Source: Nostoc sp. CENA543
GTDB taxonomy: Bacteria; Cyanobacteriota; Cyanobacteriia; Cyanobacteriales; Nostocaceae
Direction of reading: 5' to 3'
Assembly (NCBI RefSeq): GCF_002896875.1
Contig: NZ_CP023278.1
Location: forward strand, 5,216,501 to 5,280,500
Length of the DNA: 64,000 bases
Position 1 is the stretch's first letter. The number at the start of each line of letters is the position of its first letter. This document shows, in pieces, positions 36,977 through 45,575 of this stretch. The notes beneath the pieces were generated by a model, which did no database searches, was not told the origin of the DNA, and worked only from the letters and a program-made list of their open reading frames with translations. A program made the translations under genes and the position numbers.

Positions 36977-38125
36977 ATGACTAATAACTTGAATTTGGGT
37001 GATAGTAACAATCAACAAGCAAACCATGTTTTCGTGTTCCTAGAAATTTTTGCACGAGAAGGTGGAATACAATCCTATGTCAAAGATATTTTCCGTGCTT
37101 ATTTAGGTTTAGAAGCAGGTTATCAAGCCGAAGTATTTTTATTGAGAGATAATCCTGATTGTTTGAATCCGTTTGAGTGCGATCGCCTAAAGTTTAATTA
37201 CTTTCAGAATAAATCGCCTCAAATGGGTAGAGTCACAATGGCTGGGGCATTATTCAAATATTTATTGCAAAAACGCCCCCAAAGAGTTTTTTGTGGTCAC
37301 ATCAGATTAGCTGTACTCATTCAAACCCTCTGTCAACCATTAGGAATTCCTTACACCATCCTTACCTATGGGAAAGAAGTCTGGCATCCACTCACCAGAC
37401 GGGAACAACGGGCTTTAGCAGTAGCAAAAGACATTTGGACAATTAGCCGCTATAGTCGTGATCAAGCCTGTGCTGCTAATAGGATAGAGCCTCACAAAGT
37501 GAAAATGTTACCCTGTGCTATTGATGGTGATCAATTTACCCCTGGTGCCAAGTCAGCAGAACTATTAATTAAGTACGGTTTAGCAGATAGCAAAGTAATT
37601 ATGACCGTAGCGCGATTATGGTCAGGAGATATCTACAAAGGTGTAGATGTCACAATTCGCGCCCTACCGAAAATATTGCAGGCTTTCCCAGAGGTCAAAT
37701 ATTTAGTTATTGGTCGTGGTGATGATCAGCCAAGATTAGCACAATTGGCACAAGATTTAGGAGTCAGCGATCGCGTAGTTTTCGCTGGTTTTGTCCCTAC
37801 AGAACAATTAATTGCCCACTATCACCTTGCCGATGCTTACATCATGCCTTCACAAGAAGGTTTTGGCATAGTTTATCTAGAAGCGATGGCTTGCGGTATA
37901 CCAGTATTATCCGGTGACAATGATGGGTCTGCCGACCCCCTCCAAGATGGGAAAGTAGGTTGGCAAGTCCCTCACCGCGACCCCGAAGCCGTAGCCGCAG
38001 CTTGTATAGAAATTCTCCAAGGCGAAGATCAGCGTTGTCATGGACAATGGTTAAGAGAGCAAGCGATCGCTAATTTTGGTCAAGCTGCTTTACAACGGCA
38101 ACTTTTATCGCTATTAGAATCTTGA
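36977..38125 (+). CDS. Glycosyltransferase family 4 (GT-B fold)
   Basis: A 382-residue retaining glycosyltransferase. The N-terminal Rossmann domain has EGGIQSYVKDIF, and the C-terminal donor domain has VGRGDDQPRLAQLA-type strands and the E-x7-E motif EGFGIVYLEAMACGIPV. Such enzymes move a sugar from a nucleotide-sugar onto polysaccharide, lipid or protein. It has no sugar-cluster neighbours, so the product is unknown. The first residues (MTNNLN) come from the ACTAATGACTAATAACT repeat, so the ancestral start may have been further in. Confidence 0.88.
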   Translation: MTNNLNLGDSNNQQANHVFVFLEIFAREGGIQSYVKDIFRAYLGLEAGYQAEVFLLRDNPDCLNPFECDRLKFNYFQNKSPQMGRVTMAGALFKYLLQKRPQRVFCGHIRLAVLIQTLCQPLGIPYTILTYGKEVWHPLTRREQRALAVAKDIWTISRYSRDQACAANRIEPHKVKMLPCAIDGDQFTPGAKSAELLIKYGLADSKVIMTVARLWSGDIYKGVDVTIRALPKILQAFPEVKYLVIGRGDDQPRLAQLAQDLGVSDRVVFAGFVPTEQLIAHYHLADAYIMPSQEGFGIVYLEAMACGIPVLSGDNDGSADPLQDGKVGWQVPHRDPEAVAAACIEILQGEDQRCHGQWLREQAIANFGQAALQRQLLSLLES

Positions 38126-38240
38126 AGGACTGGGGATTGGGGATTGGGGACTGGGGACTGGGGACTGGGAGAAAGGAGACAAGGTAGCAGGGAAAAAACT
38201 ATTGACTATTGACTATTGACTATTGACTATTGACCCTTGA
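38126..38240. repeat. Heptanucleotide repeats (GGGGATT and TTGACTA types)
   Basis: About six GGGGATT/GGGGACT units (38131-38168) followed by five TTGACTA units (about 38198-38235), filling most of the spacer after the glycosyltransferase gene. Confidence 0.85.
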
Positions 38241-38291
38241 CTCCCCCCCAAACTCGTTATCCTAGATAAAGAGCATAGATAGTATTTAAAA

Positions 38292-38663
38292 ATGCGGCTT
38301 AACAATTCTCAACTGAATCTTTTGAATCTTCGTCCCTTGCTAACAGTGTTAGCAGTTACTTGGTTGCTGGCTTCTTTGGGTTTGGGTTGGTTAGTAAATT
38401 CTTTAGTTATTCTCTTTGGATTGCTATTGCTTGCACCTGTGGTGGCGTTTTTTGGCTTGCGTTGGTGGTTGGAACGTAATCTAGTAACGGATCAATGTCC
38501 TGTCTGTGGATATGAATTTGCTGGCTTAAACAATAGTCAAACCCAATGTCCTAACTGTGGAGAGGGACTGACAGTCAACAAAGGACATTTTCAACGCTTT
38601 GCACCGGAAGGGACAATCGATGTCTCAGCCGTGGAAATACCCTCTCAGCAATTAGAAGATTAA
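38292..38663 (+). CDS. Membrane-anchored zinc-ribbon protein
   Basis: A 123-residue protein with two close hydrophobic helices (about 15-35 and 37-58) and a C-terminal zinc ribbon with two CPxCG knuckles (DQCPVCGYEF and TQCPNCGEGL). It is a short cyanobacterial protein of unknown role; the cytosolic ribbon could bind nucleic acid or protein. Monocistronic, ended by a strong hairpin. Confidence 0.75.
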   Translation: MRLNNSQLNLLNLRPLLTVLAVTWLLASLGLGWLVNSLVILFGLLLLAPVVAFFGLRWWLERNLVTDQCPVCGYEFAGLNNSQTQCPNCGEGLTVNKGHFQRFAPEGTIDVSAVEIPSQQLED

Positions 38664-38669
38664 TAGTGT

Positions 38670-38702
38670 GGGATTTTAGATTGGTGTTCAATCTAAAATC
38701 CC
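38670..38702. terminator. Bidirectional terminator between convergent genes
   Basis: Perfect 14-base arms GGGATTTTAGATTG and CAATCTAAAATCCC with a five-base loop, lying between the convergent zinc-ribbon and DsbA-like genes and 7-11 bases from each stop codon. Confidence 0.85.
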
Positions 38703-38713
38703 CTCCCTATTTT

Positions 38714-39457
38714 CTAATTAGCAGTAGCCAATTGACTCTCAATCTCTGATACTTGGATTGCACCAGAGTAATTTTGACCATTCATGACAAAAAATGGTGT
38801 GCCTGGAATTCCCAATGTTTTGGCTAGTTGTATATCCTGCTTGATATCAGCATCAGCAAGTAGGCGATCGCGGTTAAACTTATCCATATCTAGATTCAGT
38901 TTTTTGGCGACATCTATATATAAACTCTCACCTAGTTGTTTTTGATTGGTGAATAGCTGATCATGATACTGCCAAAACTTACCTTGTTGATTTGCTGCCC
39001 AAGCGGCTTTTGCTGCTGGCACAGCTTCAGCATGAGAAGGTAAGGGAAAATGTTTGTAAACTAAAGTGACATCCTGTTGATGCTTAGATAACAAATCTCG
39101 CAACTTTTGATGGGCTTCAGCACAATAGGGGCATTGAAAGTCCGAAAATTCTATCAATACGGTTTTTGCGGCTATGGTTCCCGTTGTTGGGGAATTGGCA
39201 ATTATCGCTTGTGGATTTACTTTTAAATCCTGTAAAAATACTTCTCTTGATTGATTGATTTGCTGCTGCTGCTGTTGCTGATATCCTTGGACAGATTCAA
39301 TGATTGCCTCTGGGTGTTTACGAAGAACTTCTAAAACCTGCTGTTCTAGTTGAGGGCTGGGATAGATGGCTGCTTGTGCAGGAAATGACCAGCCTAAAAC
39401 TAGACAAAACCAGCTAATTACAAAGTAGACGCTTAGATAACCAAATAATTTAGGCAT
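38714..39457 (-). CDS. DsbA/DsbG-like thiol oxidoreductase (Thioredoxin_4)
   Basis: A 247-residue exported thioredoxin-fold protein. A signal peptide occupies residues 1-29 (ending FPAQAA). A Gln-rich linker (GYQQQQQQQINQSRE) precedes the thioredoxin domain with the active site FSDFQCPYCAEAH and the cis-Pro segment GIPGTPFFVMNG. It should make or repair disulfides in the periplasm or thylakoid lumen. Family length is normal. Solitary minus-strand gene convergent with the zinc-ribbon gene. Confidence 0.88.
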   Translation of the reverse strand: MPKLFGYLSVYFVISWFCLVLGWSFPAQAAIYPSPQLEQQVLEVLRKHPEAIIESVQGYQQQQQQQINQSREVFLQDLKVNPQAIIANSPTTGTIAAKTVLIEFSDFQCPYCAEAHQKLRDLLSKHQQDVTLVYKHFPLPSHAEAVPAAKAAWAANQQGKFWQYHDQLFTNQKQLGESLYIDVAKKLNLDMDKFNRDRLLADADIKQDIQLAKTLGIPGTPFFVMNGQNYSGAIQVSEIESQLATAN

Positions 39458-39629
39458 AGCAGAATACTAGAGAGATAAACGTTTCCCTAGTATTCCCTAG
39501 AATTAGAAATAATACCAAATTTGTAATTCTTAATGAAGAGATGCGGAGAACAGATGATTTAGACTGTAAAAAGCCACTCACACAAAAGACGCTATTCTTT
39601 TTACTTTCTGGACTCTGAAGTCAGCACTA

Positions 39630-40415
39630 TTAAGAACCGGTAGCGACTGCTTGCGGTTGCAAATAAACAATTAAATCTTGAATGCCTTTTTGCAAGTATC
39701 GGGTAACTGTCATGGGGCTAGTGCCAATACTTTTAGCTGCATCCTTGCGAGAAAGTTCTTTTAGGAATACCATTTCCACTGCTTGGCGGGGCTTGTCGTC
39801 TAGCATATTGATTGCCCCTTGCAATTGTTGCCGTTCTTCGTTTTGTTGTTGCAAAGCTGTGGAACGGGGACAAGGAAGTGCTTCACCCAAAGTGATTTGG
39901 CAATCAACATAATGAACTGCCGTCGCGTCTAAACTCAATGGCATCCGATTTTGGGCTGCTAACTTAGTTTCTTGCCATTCCTGCACAGATACTTTGAGTT
40001 CTTTAGCAATTTCTGTATCTTTGGGCGGACGACCTAAAGAGATTGCTAATTCTTTGCGGACTTTCTGCCCCTCATTATATAATTCTTGCCAACGACGGGG
40101 AATTTTTAACAGGGTACTGCGATCGCGCAAGAAATGCAGCATTTCACCGCGAATATACGGAACAGCAAAGGAACTAAAAGCATATCCCTGGCTGGGATCA
40201 AAACGCTCAATCGCCCTAATTAAACCAAAATAACCTATTTGTTCTAAATCTTCATAAGGTTCATTACATTGATGACTAAATTTATGAGCCATCTTCCTGA
40301 CTAATCCAGTATGTAACTGTACCAGTTGATTACGAAGTTTAATAGAAGGATTTTGGTGGTATAAGTGTAATAACTCCATACCATCAATTTGCATAGAGGA
40401 CTCACTTGCAGCCAT
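39630..40415 (-). CDS. sigF: Group 3 RNA polymerase sigma factor SigF
   Basis: A 261-residue sigma factor. Region 2 is seen as LVRKMAHKFSHQCNEPYEDLEQIGYFGLIRAIERFD and YAFSSFAVPYIRGEMLHFLRDR, region 3 as RPPKDTEIAKELKVS, and region 4 as AVEMVFLKELSRKDAAKSIGTSPMTVTRYLQKG. The lack of region 1 and the size fit group 3; the closest match I recall is cyanobacterial SigF, tied to motility, pili and stress. The ATG at 40413-40415 has AAAGGA upstream; the longer TTG frame to 40451 adds 12 residues and is less likely. Confidence 0.85.
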   Translation of the reverse strand: MAASESSMQIDGMELLHLYHQNPSIKLRNQLVQLHTGLVRKMAHKFSHQCNEPYEDLEQIGYFGLIRAIERFDPSQGYAFSSFAVPYIRGEMLHFLRDRSTLLKIPRRWQELYNEGQKVRKELAISLGRPPKDTEIAKELKVSVQEWQETKLAAQNRMPLSLDATAVHYVDCQITLGEALPCPRSTALQQQNEERQQLQGAINMLDDKPRQAVEMVFLKELSRKDAAKSIGTSPMTVTRYLQKGIQDLIVYLQPQAVATGS

Positions 40416-40972
40416 ATAAAAATTCCTTTGTTGTAACTCCTTTTTTGGCAAAATGGAGTTGCGTATCTCTTTAAATCTGTAATTATTTTCCTCAGATGAT
40501 ACTTATTAAGCCATCGTCGTTCTACTGAACTTATTGGCGGGACATCTCTCTGATTCAGTATTTCTACGCATGATTTTTATTGCCGTTTTCTGGCAGCTAC
40601 TTATGTTTTTCTAATAGAAAATACTCTTTAGATAAAGTTTATTCTTCGCAACAAAACTAGCTATTTATCCTGAGAAATGCTTAATTAATCTCTAGCTGCA
40701 AGTCTAAGGTTAGAATCCAAAACTTTCTAGACTGAAACTGAGTCTCAAAAGATAAATTTGATTAATACTCCAGTTAAATTAGCAAATTACTTGAACGCTT
40801 GACTCAATTTGTTTTGTCCCTAATTGGTGTTTACACACCCACTTTGCCCCGTACATACCGCAATGACCAATATCTACCTGCGGTTTTATCGATGTATTTA
40901 ACGTACATCAATTTGTTTATCTTCATTCTGCATTTGCTAATTGCCCTCAACCGTCGTTAGGTAAATATCTTC

Positions 40973-41123
40973 AGGACTTACGCAAAAATAACGTAAAACT
41001 CCTTCTTACGAAAGATAGCGTTCACAAAGTTTTCCCGCAGGGAAGCAATCTCAGTGTCAGGTGAGATTACTTCCCTAAACTTCGTTCCGGTCGCAATAAC
41101 ATTATTGGCGTTGCGTAAGTCCT
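40973..41123. mobile_element. MITE-like element with 13-base terminal inverted repeats
   Basis: Perfect terminal inverted repeats AGGACTTACGCAA (40973-40985) and TTGCGTAAGTCCT (41111-41123), with an internal imperfect palindrome around GGGAAGCAATCTCA and TGAGATTACTTCCC. The flanks share ATCTTC, a possible target duplication. It has no coding capacity and is probably mobilised by a transposase elsewhere. Confidence 0.75.
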
Positions 41124-41154
41124 AATCTTCAGTGCAACAACTTAAATACTGATT

Positions 41155-41189
41155 AACCGTAGTAACAGCATAAGCAACTACGGTTTTTT
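41155..41189 (+). terminator. Terminator-like hairpin in the leader of the RF2 paralog
   Basis: Perfect 9-base arms AACCGTAGT and ACTACGGTT around a 13-base loop, running into TTTTTT. It lies about 75 bases upstream of the RF2 paralog start, so it is either an attenuator for that gene or the end of a short upstream transcript. Confidence 0.7.
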
Positions 41190-41262
41190 GTAGCTGTGAG
41201 ACGTTGCAACTAGTTTTTGTAATACAATGTGTATTAGCATCTCGTCACAAATCGGCAAAGCT

Positions 41263-42382
41263 ATGCTAGAACTCGAAAGTATTAAAAGCAAAGTAAAAAG
41301 TTTATCGAATATTTTAGGCAAAGCTGAAGACTGTCTTTGACCTGCGAGAACTGCACAACAGAATTGAAAAATTAGCTCAGGTAATTGCTCAACCAAATTT
41401 TTGGGCAAATCCCCATCCTGCTTACGAAACCTTGCAAGAAATTGAATACACCATATTCTACATTCACAAGCAATATCAGCGATGGTGTTCAATTCTAGAA
41501 GAAATAAAAACTGCCTTGGAATTATTAGCAACATCCCCAGATGAACAACTACTGCAAGAGGCACAAGCGAATTTAGCCCAACTCCAACAGGAATTGGAAA
41601 CAGCAGAAATCAGAGCATTATTAACTAATTCTGATGACCAAAAAGGAGCATTTCTGACGATCAAGGCTGAGTCTGATGACGCAGATGGTCAAGAATGGGC
41701 ATATATCTTGCTTAAGATGTATTACCAATGGGCAAACAAGCACAATTACCAAATACATTTGCTAGAAGAATCTGGTGGTGATGTCAGTGGTATTAAATCT
41801 GCTACTTGCGAAATTACTGGGCTTTATGCTTATGGTTTCCTGAAATCAGAATTAGGAATACATCAACTACAGCGATTATCACCTTTTGAAACTAGTGGAA
41901 ACTTGCGGACAAGTTTAGCTAGGGTAGAGGTTTCCCCAATTTTAGATGAGTCTATTGATCTAGTAATTCCAGATCAGGATTTGCAAATAACTAGATGGCA
42001 ATGGCATGGTCAAAATATCAACCATCCAGAAATATGGGTGCGGGTTGTACATATTCCCAGTGGTATTACTGTTTTTTGTGAGCAGGAACGCAGTCAGCTA
42101 GAAAACAAAAAGCAAGCCCTAGCTATACTTAAGAGTAAACTAGTGGCGATCGCACTAGCTCAAGGTGTCAAATCAATTGCGGATATTCAACCTGGGGAAA
42201 TCAAATCTCTATCCAGCCAGATCATTCGTGAATATGTCTTACATCCCTACACCAAGGTGAAAGATTTACGTACTAAAGTCGAAACAACAAATGTTCAAGA
42301 CGTATGGAACGGCGATATTGATTTTTTGATCAAAGCCTATCTGCAACAGCAAAGTTACATGACTGTGGAAAAATCATCGTGA
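41263..42382 (+). CDS. Release factor 2 paralog with HGQ motif, made by +1 frameshift
   Basis: A 372-residue RF2-like protein joined from 41263-41337 and 41339-42382. The first 25 codons end in CTT TGA C; skipping the T at 41338 continues in the long frame, as in classical prfB. The SPF stop-codon recognition motif is kept (RLSPFETSG). The loop that should read GGKGGQ is three residues shorter and reads QWHGQN, so the catalytic GGQ is HGQ; the segment [12 protein letters not shown] of true RF2 is also changed (KAESDDADGQEW). It should bind UGA/UAA ribosomes but hydrolyse peptidyl-tRNA poorly. The frame is otherwise intact and full-length, which argues against a dead gene. True prfB follows 104 bases downstream. 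No good ribosome binding site is seen. Confidence 0.85.
41335..41341 (+). promoter_or_regulatory. Programmed +1 frameshift site, RF2 paralog
   Basis: CTTTGAC: in-frame CTT followed by TGA, with continuation in the +1 frame at GAC. The upstream Shine-Dalgarno-like element is weak (GAAGACTGT before CTT). Confidence 0.8.
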
Positions 42383-42486
42383 GTGGTGCAAGAATTTCAC
42401 CAATTACAGCTAAAATCAGAAAGTCAAATACAATAAATACCAATCCCGCAAAATTTATTCGCAGCGATTTATTTCAAGCTAGCAAA

Positions 42487-43603
42487 ATGGACGTATTAGA
42501 ACTCAAACGCGAAATCGAAATGTTGTCTAGTCGCCTGGGTAAGACCCAGGACTATCTTTGACGTACCTGCACTGACAGCAAAAATTCAAGACTTAGAACA
42601 AATAGCGGCACAGCCAGAATTTTGGGATGATCAAAACACTGCCCAAAAAACACTGCAAGAACTCAACGAGCTGAAAGCCCACTTAGAACAGTATCATCAG
42701 TGGCACGCGAGTTTGGAAGATACGAAAGCTGTAGTTGAGCTTTTGGAATTGGAAACCGACGCAGCACTTTTACAAGAAGCTGACTCTACCATTACCAAGC
42801 TAAATCGTGAACTTGACCAATGGGAATTACAGCAGTTGTTGTCTGGCCCTTATGATGCCGAAGGGGCAGTGTTAACTATAAATGCTGGGGCTGGTGGTAC
42901 TGATGCTCAAGACTGGGCATTTATGCTGCTGAGAATGTATACCCGTTGGGCGGAAGCACATGGTTATAAAGTAACTTTGGCGGAAGAGTCAGAAGGTGAC
43001 GAAGCAGGGATTAAATCAGCCACCTTAGAAATCACCGGTCGTTATGCCTACGGTTATTTGCGTTCGGAAACAGGTACACATCGCCTGGTGCGAATTTCAC
43101 CTTTTAACGCCAATGGGAAACGCCAAACCAGTTTTGCTGGGGTGGAAGTAATGCCGCAAATAGATGATTCTGTACACTTGGATATTCCCGAAAAGGATTT
43201 AGAAATCACTACATCCCGTTCTGGTGGTAAAGGTGGGCAGAATGTCAACAAAGTGGAAACAGCAGTGAGGGTAGTTCACTTACCTACAGGGTTGGCTGTG
43301 CGTTGTACAGAAGAACGTTCTCAGTTGCAAAACAAAGAGAAAGCCTTAGCACGCCTGAAAGCCAAGCTGCTAGTAATTGCCCAAGAACAACGCGCCCAAG
43401 AAATTGCCGATATTCGGGGCGATATGGTAGAAGCCTCTTGGGGAAACCAAATCCGTAACTATGTCTTTCATCCTTACCAGATGGTAAAGGATTTGCGTAC
43501 CAATGCAGAAACAACTGCGATCGCTGACATCATGAACGGCGACCTTGATATGTTCATCCAAGCCTATCTGCGTCAGGAAAACCAACTCGTAGAGTCGGCG
43601 TAG
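42487..43603 (+). CDS. prfB: Peptide chain release factor 2, made by +1 frameshift
   Basis: The authentic RF2, 371 residues, joined from 42487-42558 and 42560-43603. It ends translation at UGA and UAA. The first 24 codons run to CTT TGA C, the classical autoregulatory frameshift: low RF2 favours slippage and more RF2. SPF ([10 protein letters not shown]) and GGQ ([13 protein letters not shown]) are both intact. It lies just downstream of the HGQ paralog, on the same strand. A GTG at 42379 overlaps the paralog stop codon and is in frame with the first segment, so translational coupling with an N-terminal extension is possible, but the ATG at 42487 gives the normal N-terminus ([13 protein letters not shown]). 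Confidence 0.95.
42556..42562 (+). promoter_or_regulatory. Programmed +1 frameshift site, prfB
   Basis: CTTTGAC preceded by CCAGGACTAT, in which AGGA is spaced like the AGGGGG stimulator of the enterobacterial prfB site. Confidence 0.9.
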
Positions 43604-43814
43604 TGGGGGACTGGGGATTGGGGATTAGGGACTGGGGATTGGGAATTGCAAGGTAGACAAGGTAGACAAGGTGAATTTTTGCTTACTTCTTGTCCCATTC
43701 CCTATGCCCCATTTCCCACTCCCTATGCCCCAAGTAGAAGAGACTTGATCAATTTGGCAATATAAATTATAGGAAACTGTTACATTTATATATAAAAGCA
43801 CTTGTTATTTAATT

Positions 43815-43970
43815 ATGAGTAACTCGCCTTCAAAAGAAACTCAACCCAGCTACGTCAAGTTGGCTATGCGAAATATGGTGCGAAAGGGTGGTACTTCATT
43901 GAAGCATTTCCTCCTAACTACAGTGGGATTGTTAGCCGTTTTTGTAGGCTTGGCTTACCTAACTCGCTAA
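43815..43970 (+). CDS. DUF3285-type small membrane protein
   Basis: A 51-residue protein. A basic N-terminal half (YVKLAMRNMVRKGGTSLKHF) is followed by one membrane helix (LLTTVGLLAVFVGLAYL). It matches the small DUF3285 family found between prfB and ybeY in many cyanobacteria, and sits in the same place here. Function unknown. The ATG is preceded by an A/T-rich leader without a strong ribosome binding site; the conserved context supports it as a real gene. Confidence 0.75.
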   Translation: MSNSPSKETQPSYVKLAMRNMVRKGGTSLKHFLLTTVGLLAVFVGLAYLTR

Positions 43971-43981
43971 ATACCTAGCTG

Positions 43982-44062
43982 AAGAGTGCTGAGTGCTGAG
44001 TGCTGAGTGAGTGGGGAGTAATGAGTAATGAGTAATGAGTAATGAGTAATGAGTGAGTGCTA
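43982..44062. repeat. GAGTGCT and ATGAGTA tandem repeats
   Basis: Three GAGTGCT units followed by about five ATGAGTA units, then a block of CCCCAGT units to about 44138. They fill the spacer upstream of ybeY. Confidence 0.8.
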
Positions 44063-44257
44063 AGAGAGAGAGAAATAAATACTCCCTTGTCTCCCTTGTC
44101 TCCTTTCCCAATCCCCAGTCCCCAGTCCCCAGCCCCCATTCAACTTGGAGCGACTTTTCTGCTAACCTCTGCGTTAAAATTTCTCTCTGCGATTTGCCAC
44201 GATACTCGACTCTGTTAAACTTAAAATTCCTCATAGTGGTGTAAGGAGATTTGGCAA

Positions 44258-44788
44258 TTGGTGGAAGTTGAACTAGATGTACAAGATATTTTTTGTGAGT
44301 CTTCTTCGGAAGCGACTCTAAAATCTTGTTACCTGGAAGACCAAATCACGCCTGAAACTTGGGAAAAGTGGTTTCATCACTGGTTGGAAATTTTGCACCC
44401 TCACCTTCCAGCCGCGTCTAGTTATGAAATTAGCCTACGGTTAACTGATGATACGGAAATTCAAGAACTCAACAGCCAGTATCGTCACCAAGATAAAGCT
44501 ACAGATGTCCTCTCTTTTGCAGCCTTAGAGGTGGATTTTCCATATGTGGCGGAAATGTCTCTTGCACCTTTGTATTTAGGAGATATAGTTGTTTCAGTAA
44601 ATACGGCACAGCGTCAAGCCCAACAACAGGAACATAGTTTATCTACTGAGTTGGCTTGGTTGGTGGCTCATGGTTTACTACACTTACTCGGCTGGGATCA
44701 CCCTGATGAGGAGAGTTTAATGCAAATGCTCAAACAACAGGTAACTTTACTAGAGTCTGTTGGTATTGGCATAAACATAGAATATTAA
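44258..44788 (+). CDS. ybeY: Endoribonuclease YbeY
   Basis: A 176-residue single-strand endoribonuclease that takes part in 16S rRNA 3' maturation and ribosome quality control. The zinc motif H-G-x-L-H-L-x-G-x-D-H is complete (HGLLHLLGWDH), and the DKATDVLSFA segment is conserved. AAGGAG lies nine bases upstream of the TTG start at 44258; a GTG at 44261 is the alternative. dgkA follows 139 bases later, the usual ybeY-dgkA order. Confidence 0.95.
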   Translation: MVEVELDVQDIFCESSSEATLKSCYLEDQITPETWEKWFHHWLEILHPHLPAASSYEISLRLTDDTEIQELNSQYRHQDKATDVLSFAALEVDFPYVAEMSLAPLYLGDIVVSVNTAQRQAQQQEHSLSTELAWLVAHGLLHLLGWDHPDEESLMQMLKQQVTLLESVGIGINIEY

Positions 44789-44927
44789 ATACTTATGTGT
44801 TTATAGATTTGAAATTTAGAGCATCCTTTTATAATACTTCTGTGAAAAGCTGCATTAAAGTTTATAGCAATAGTAAAATCATCGCAGGTTCTCAGTAAAT
44901 ATACCGCACTGTACTAAATTTTAGCCT

Positions 44928-45383
44928 ATGTCTCAGCAAATCTCACCGCCACCAACACAAAATCAATTATTTACCGTAGTCAAAAAAGAACGGGAATTTT
45001 CTTGGCAAGTGGCTTCTAGTTTACTAGTGAGTTTTAAGTATGCCTGGGCTGGAATTAGTTACAGTTTTCAGACTCAACGCAATTTCCGTATTCATATAGC
45101 GGCTTGTACTTTGGCGATCGCTTTAAGTGTATTTTTACATTTATCTGCCGTGGAAATTGCCATTATCGGCATTACTAGTGGTTTAGTCTTGGCACTAGAG
45201 TTGTTAAACACGGCGATTGAGTCTTTAGTAGATTTAACTGTAAAGCAGACCTACCATGAATTAGCAAAAATCGCGAAGGATTGCGCGGCTGGTGCGGTGT
45301 TAGTGTCGGCTTTAGTGGCTGTATTTGTCGCAGGTGTATTGCTGCTACCGCCGTTGTTCACTTTGATAATTTCGGTGTTTTAG
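44928..45383 (+). CDS. dgkA: Diacylglycerol kinase (DgkA family)
   Basis: A 151-residue small membrane kinase with a 35-residue cytosolic N-terminus and three membrane helices. The signature E-L-L-N-T-A-I-E (LALELLNTAIESLVDL) and the later KDCAAGAVL segment are intact. It phosphorylates diacylglycerol or undecaprenol; in Gram-positive bacteria and cyanobacteria of this clade undecaprenol kinase activity is possible. It follows ybeY on the same strand and is probably co-transcribed with it. Confidence 0.92.
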   Translation: MSQQISPPPTQNQLFTVVKKEREFSWQVASSLLVSFKYAWAGISYSFQTQRNFRIHIAACTLAIALSVFLHLSAVEIAIIGITSGLVLALELLNTAIESLVDLTVKQTYHELAKIAKDCAAGAVLVSALVAVFVAGVLLLPPLFTLIISVF

Positions 45384-45398
45384 AGTGCTGAGTAGTGA

Positions 45399-45437
45399 GT
45401 GCTGTTAGCGGTAGCGCGGCGTTTAGCCGGTGCTGAG
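45399..45437. repeat. Dispersed 37-base repeat, copy 5
   Basis: GTGCTGTTAGCGGTAGCGCG followed by GCGTTTAGCCGGTGCTGAG, nearly identical to copy 1 at 17622-17658, flanked by GAGTAATGAGTAATG units and placed directly after dgkA. Confidence 0.8.
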
Positions 45438-45575
45438 TAATAAGTAATGAGTAATGAGTTGTGAGTGGTGAGTGCTGACGCTTACAGCAATTTTTTGCTG
45501 ATGATGGGTTTACAATGGCGCAAATCTGGTGACAATTAACATGGTGAGAGTAGAAGCCAGGAGCTATTACACACT

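Larger units (their letters stand above)
40416..41262. other. Long divergent spacer, sigF and the RF2 paralog
   Basis: About 850 bases without a protein gene. The sigF promoter should lie at the left. The right part holds a 151-base MITE-like element (40973-41123) and a plus-strand terminator hairpin (41155-41189). A weaker hairpin with CCGCA/TGCGG arms followed by TTTT lies at about 40858-40888, so a short non-coding transcript is possible. Confidence 0.45.

Noticed and set aside
41178-41564. Minus-strand reading frame of 128 codons over the start of the RF2 paralog
   Set aside because: It is antisense to the clear RF2-like coding sequence, including the frameshift region, and shows no family pattern.
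41263-42382. Upstream prfB copy as a pseudogene
   Set aside because: Apart from the expected TGA at the programmed site there is no other stop or frame break over 372 codons, and SPF is kept, so decay is not the simplest reading.
42379-42561. Separate 60-codon gene between the two RF2 frames
   Set aside because: Its last 24 codons are the first segment of prfB before the frameshift; the upstream part has no conserved pattern, so it is at most an alternative start for prfB.
44017-44062. ATGAGTA array as a possible CRISPR array
   Set aside because: The units are 7 bases in direct tandem without spacers, which is an STRR repeat and not a CRISPR. No cas genes or real CRISPR arrays were found; the mCpol-like gene is not beside type III genes.
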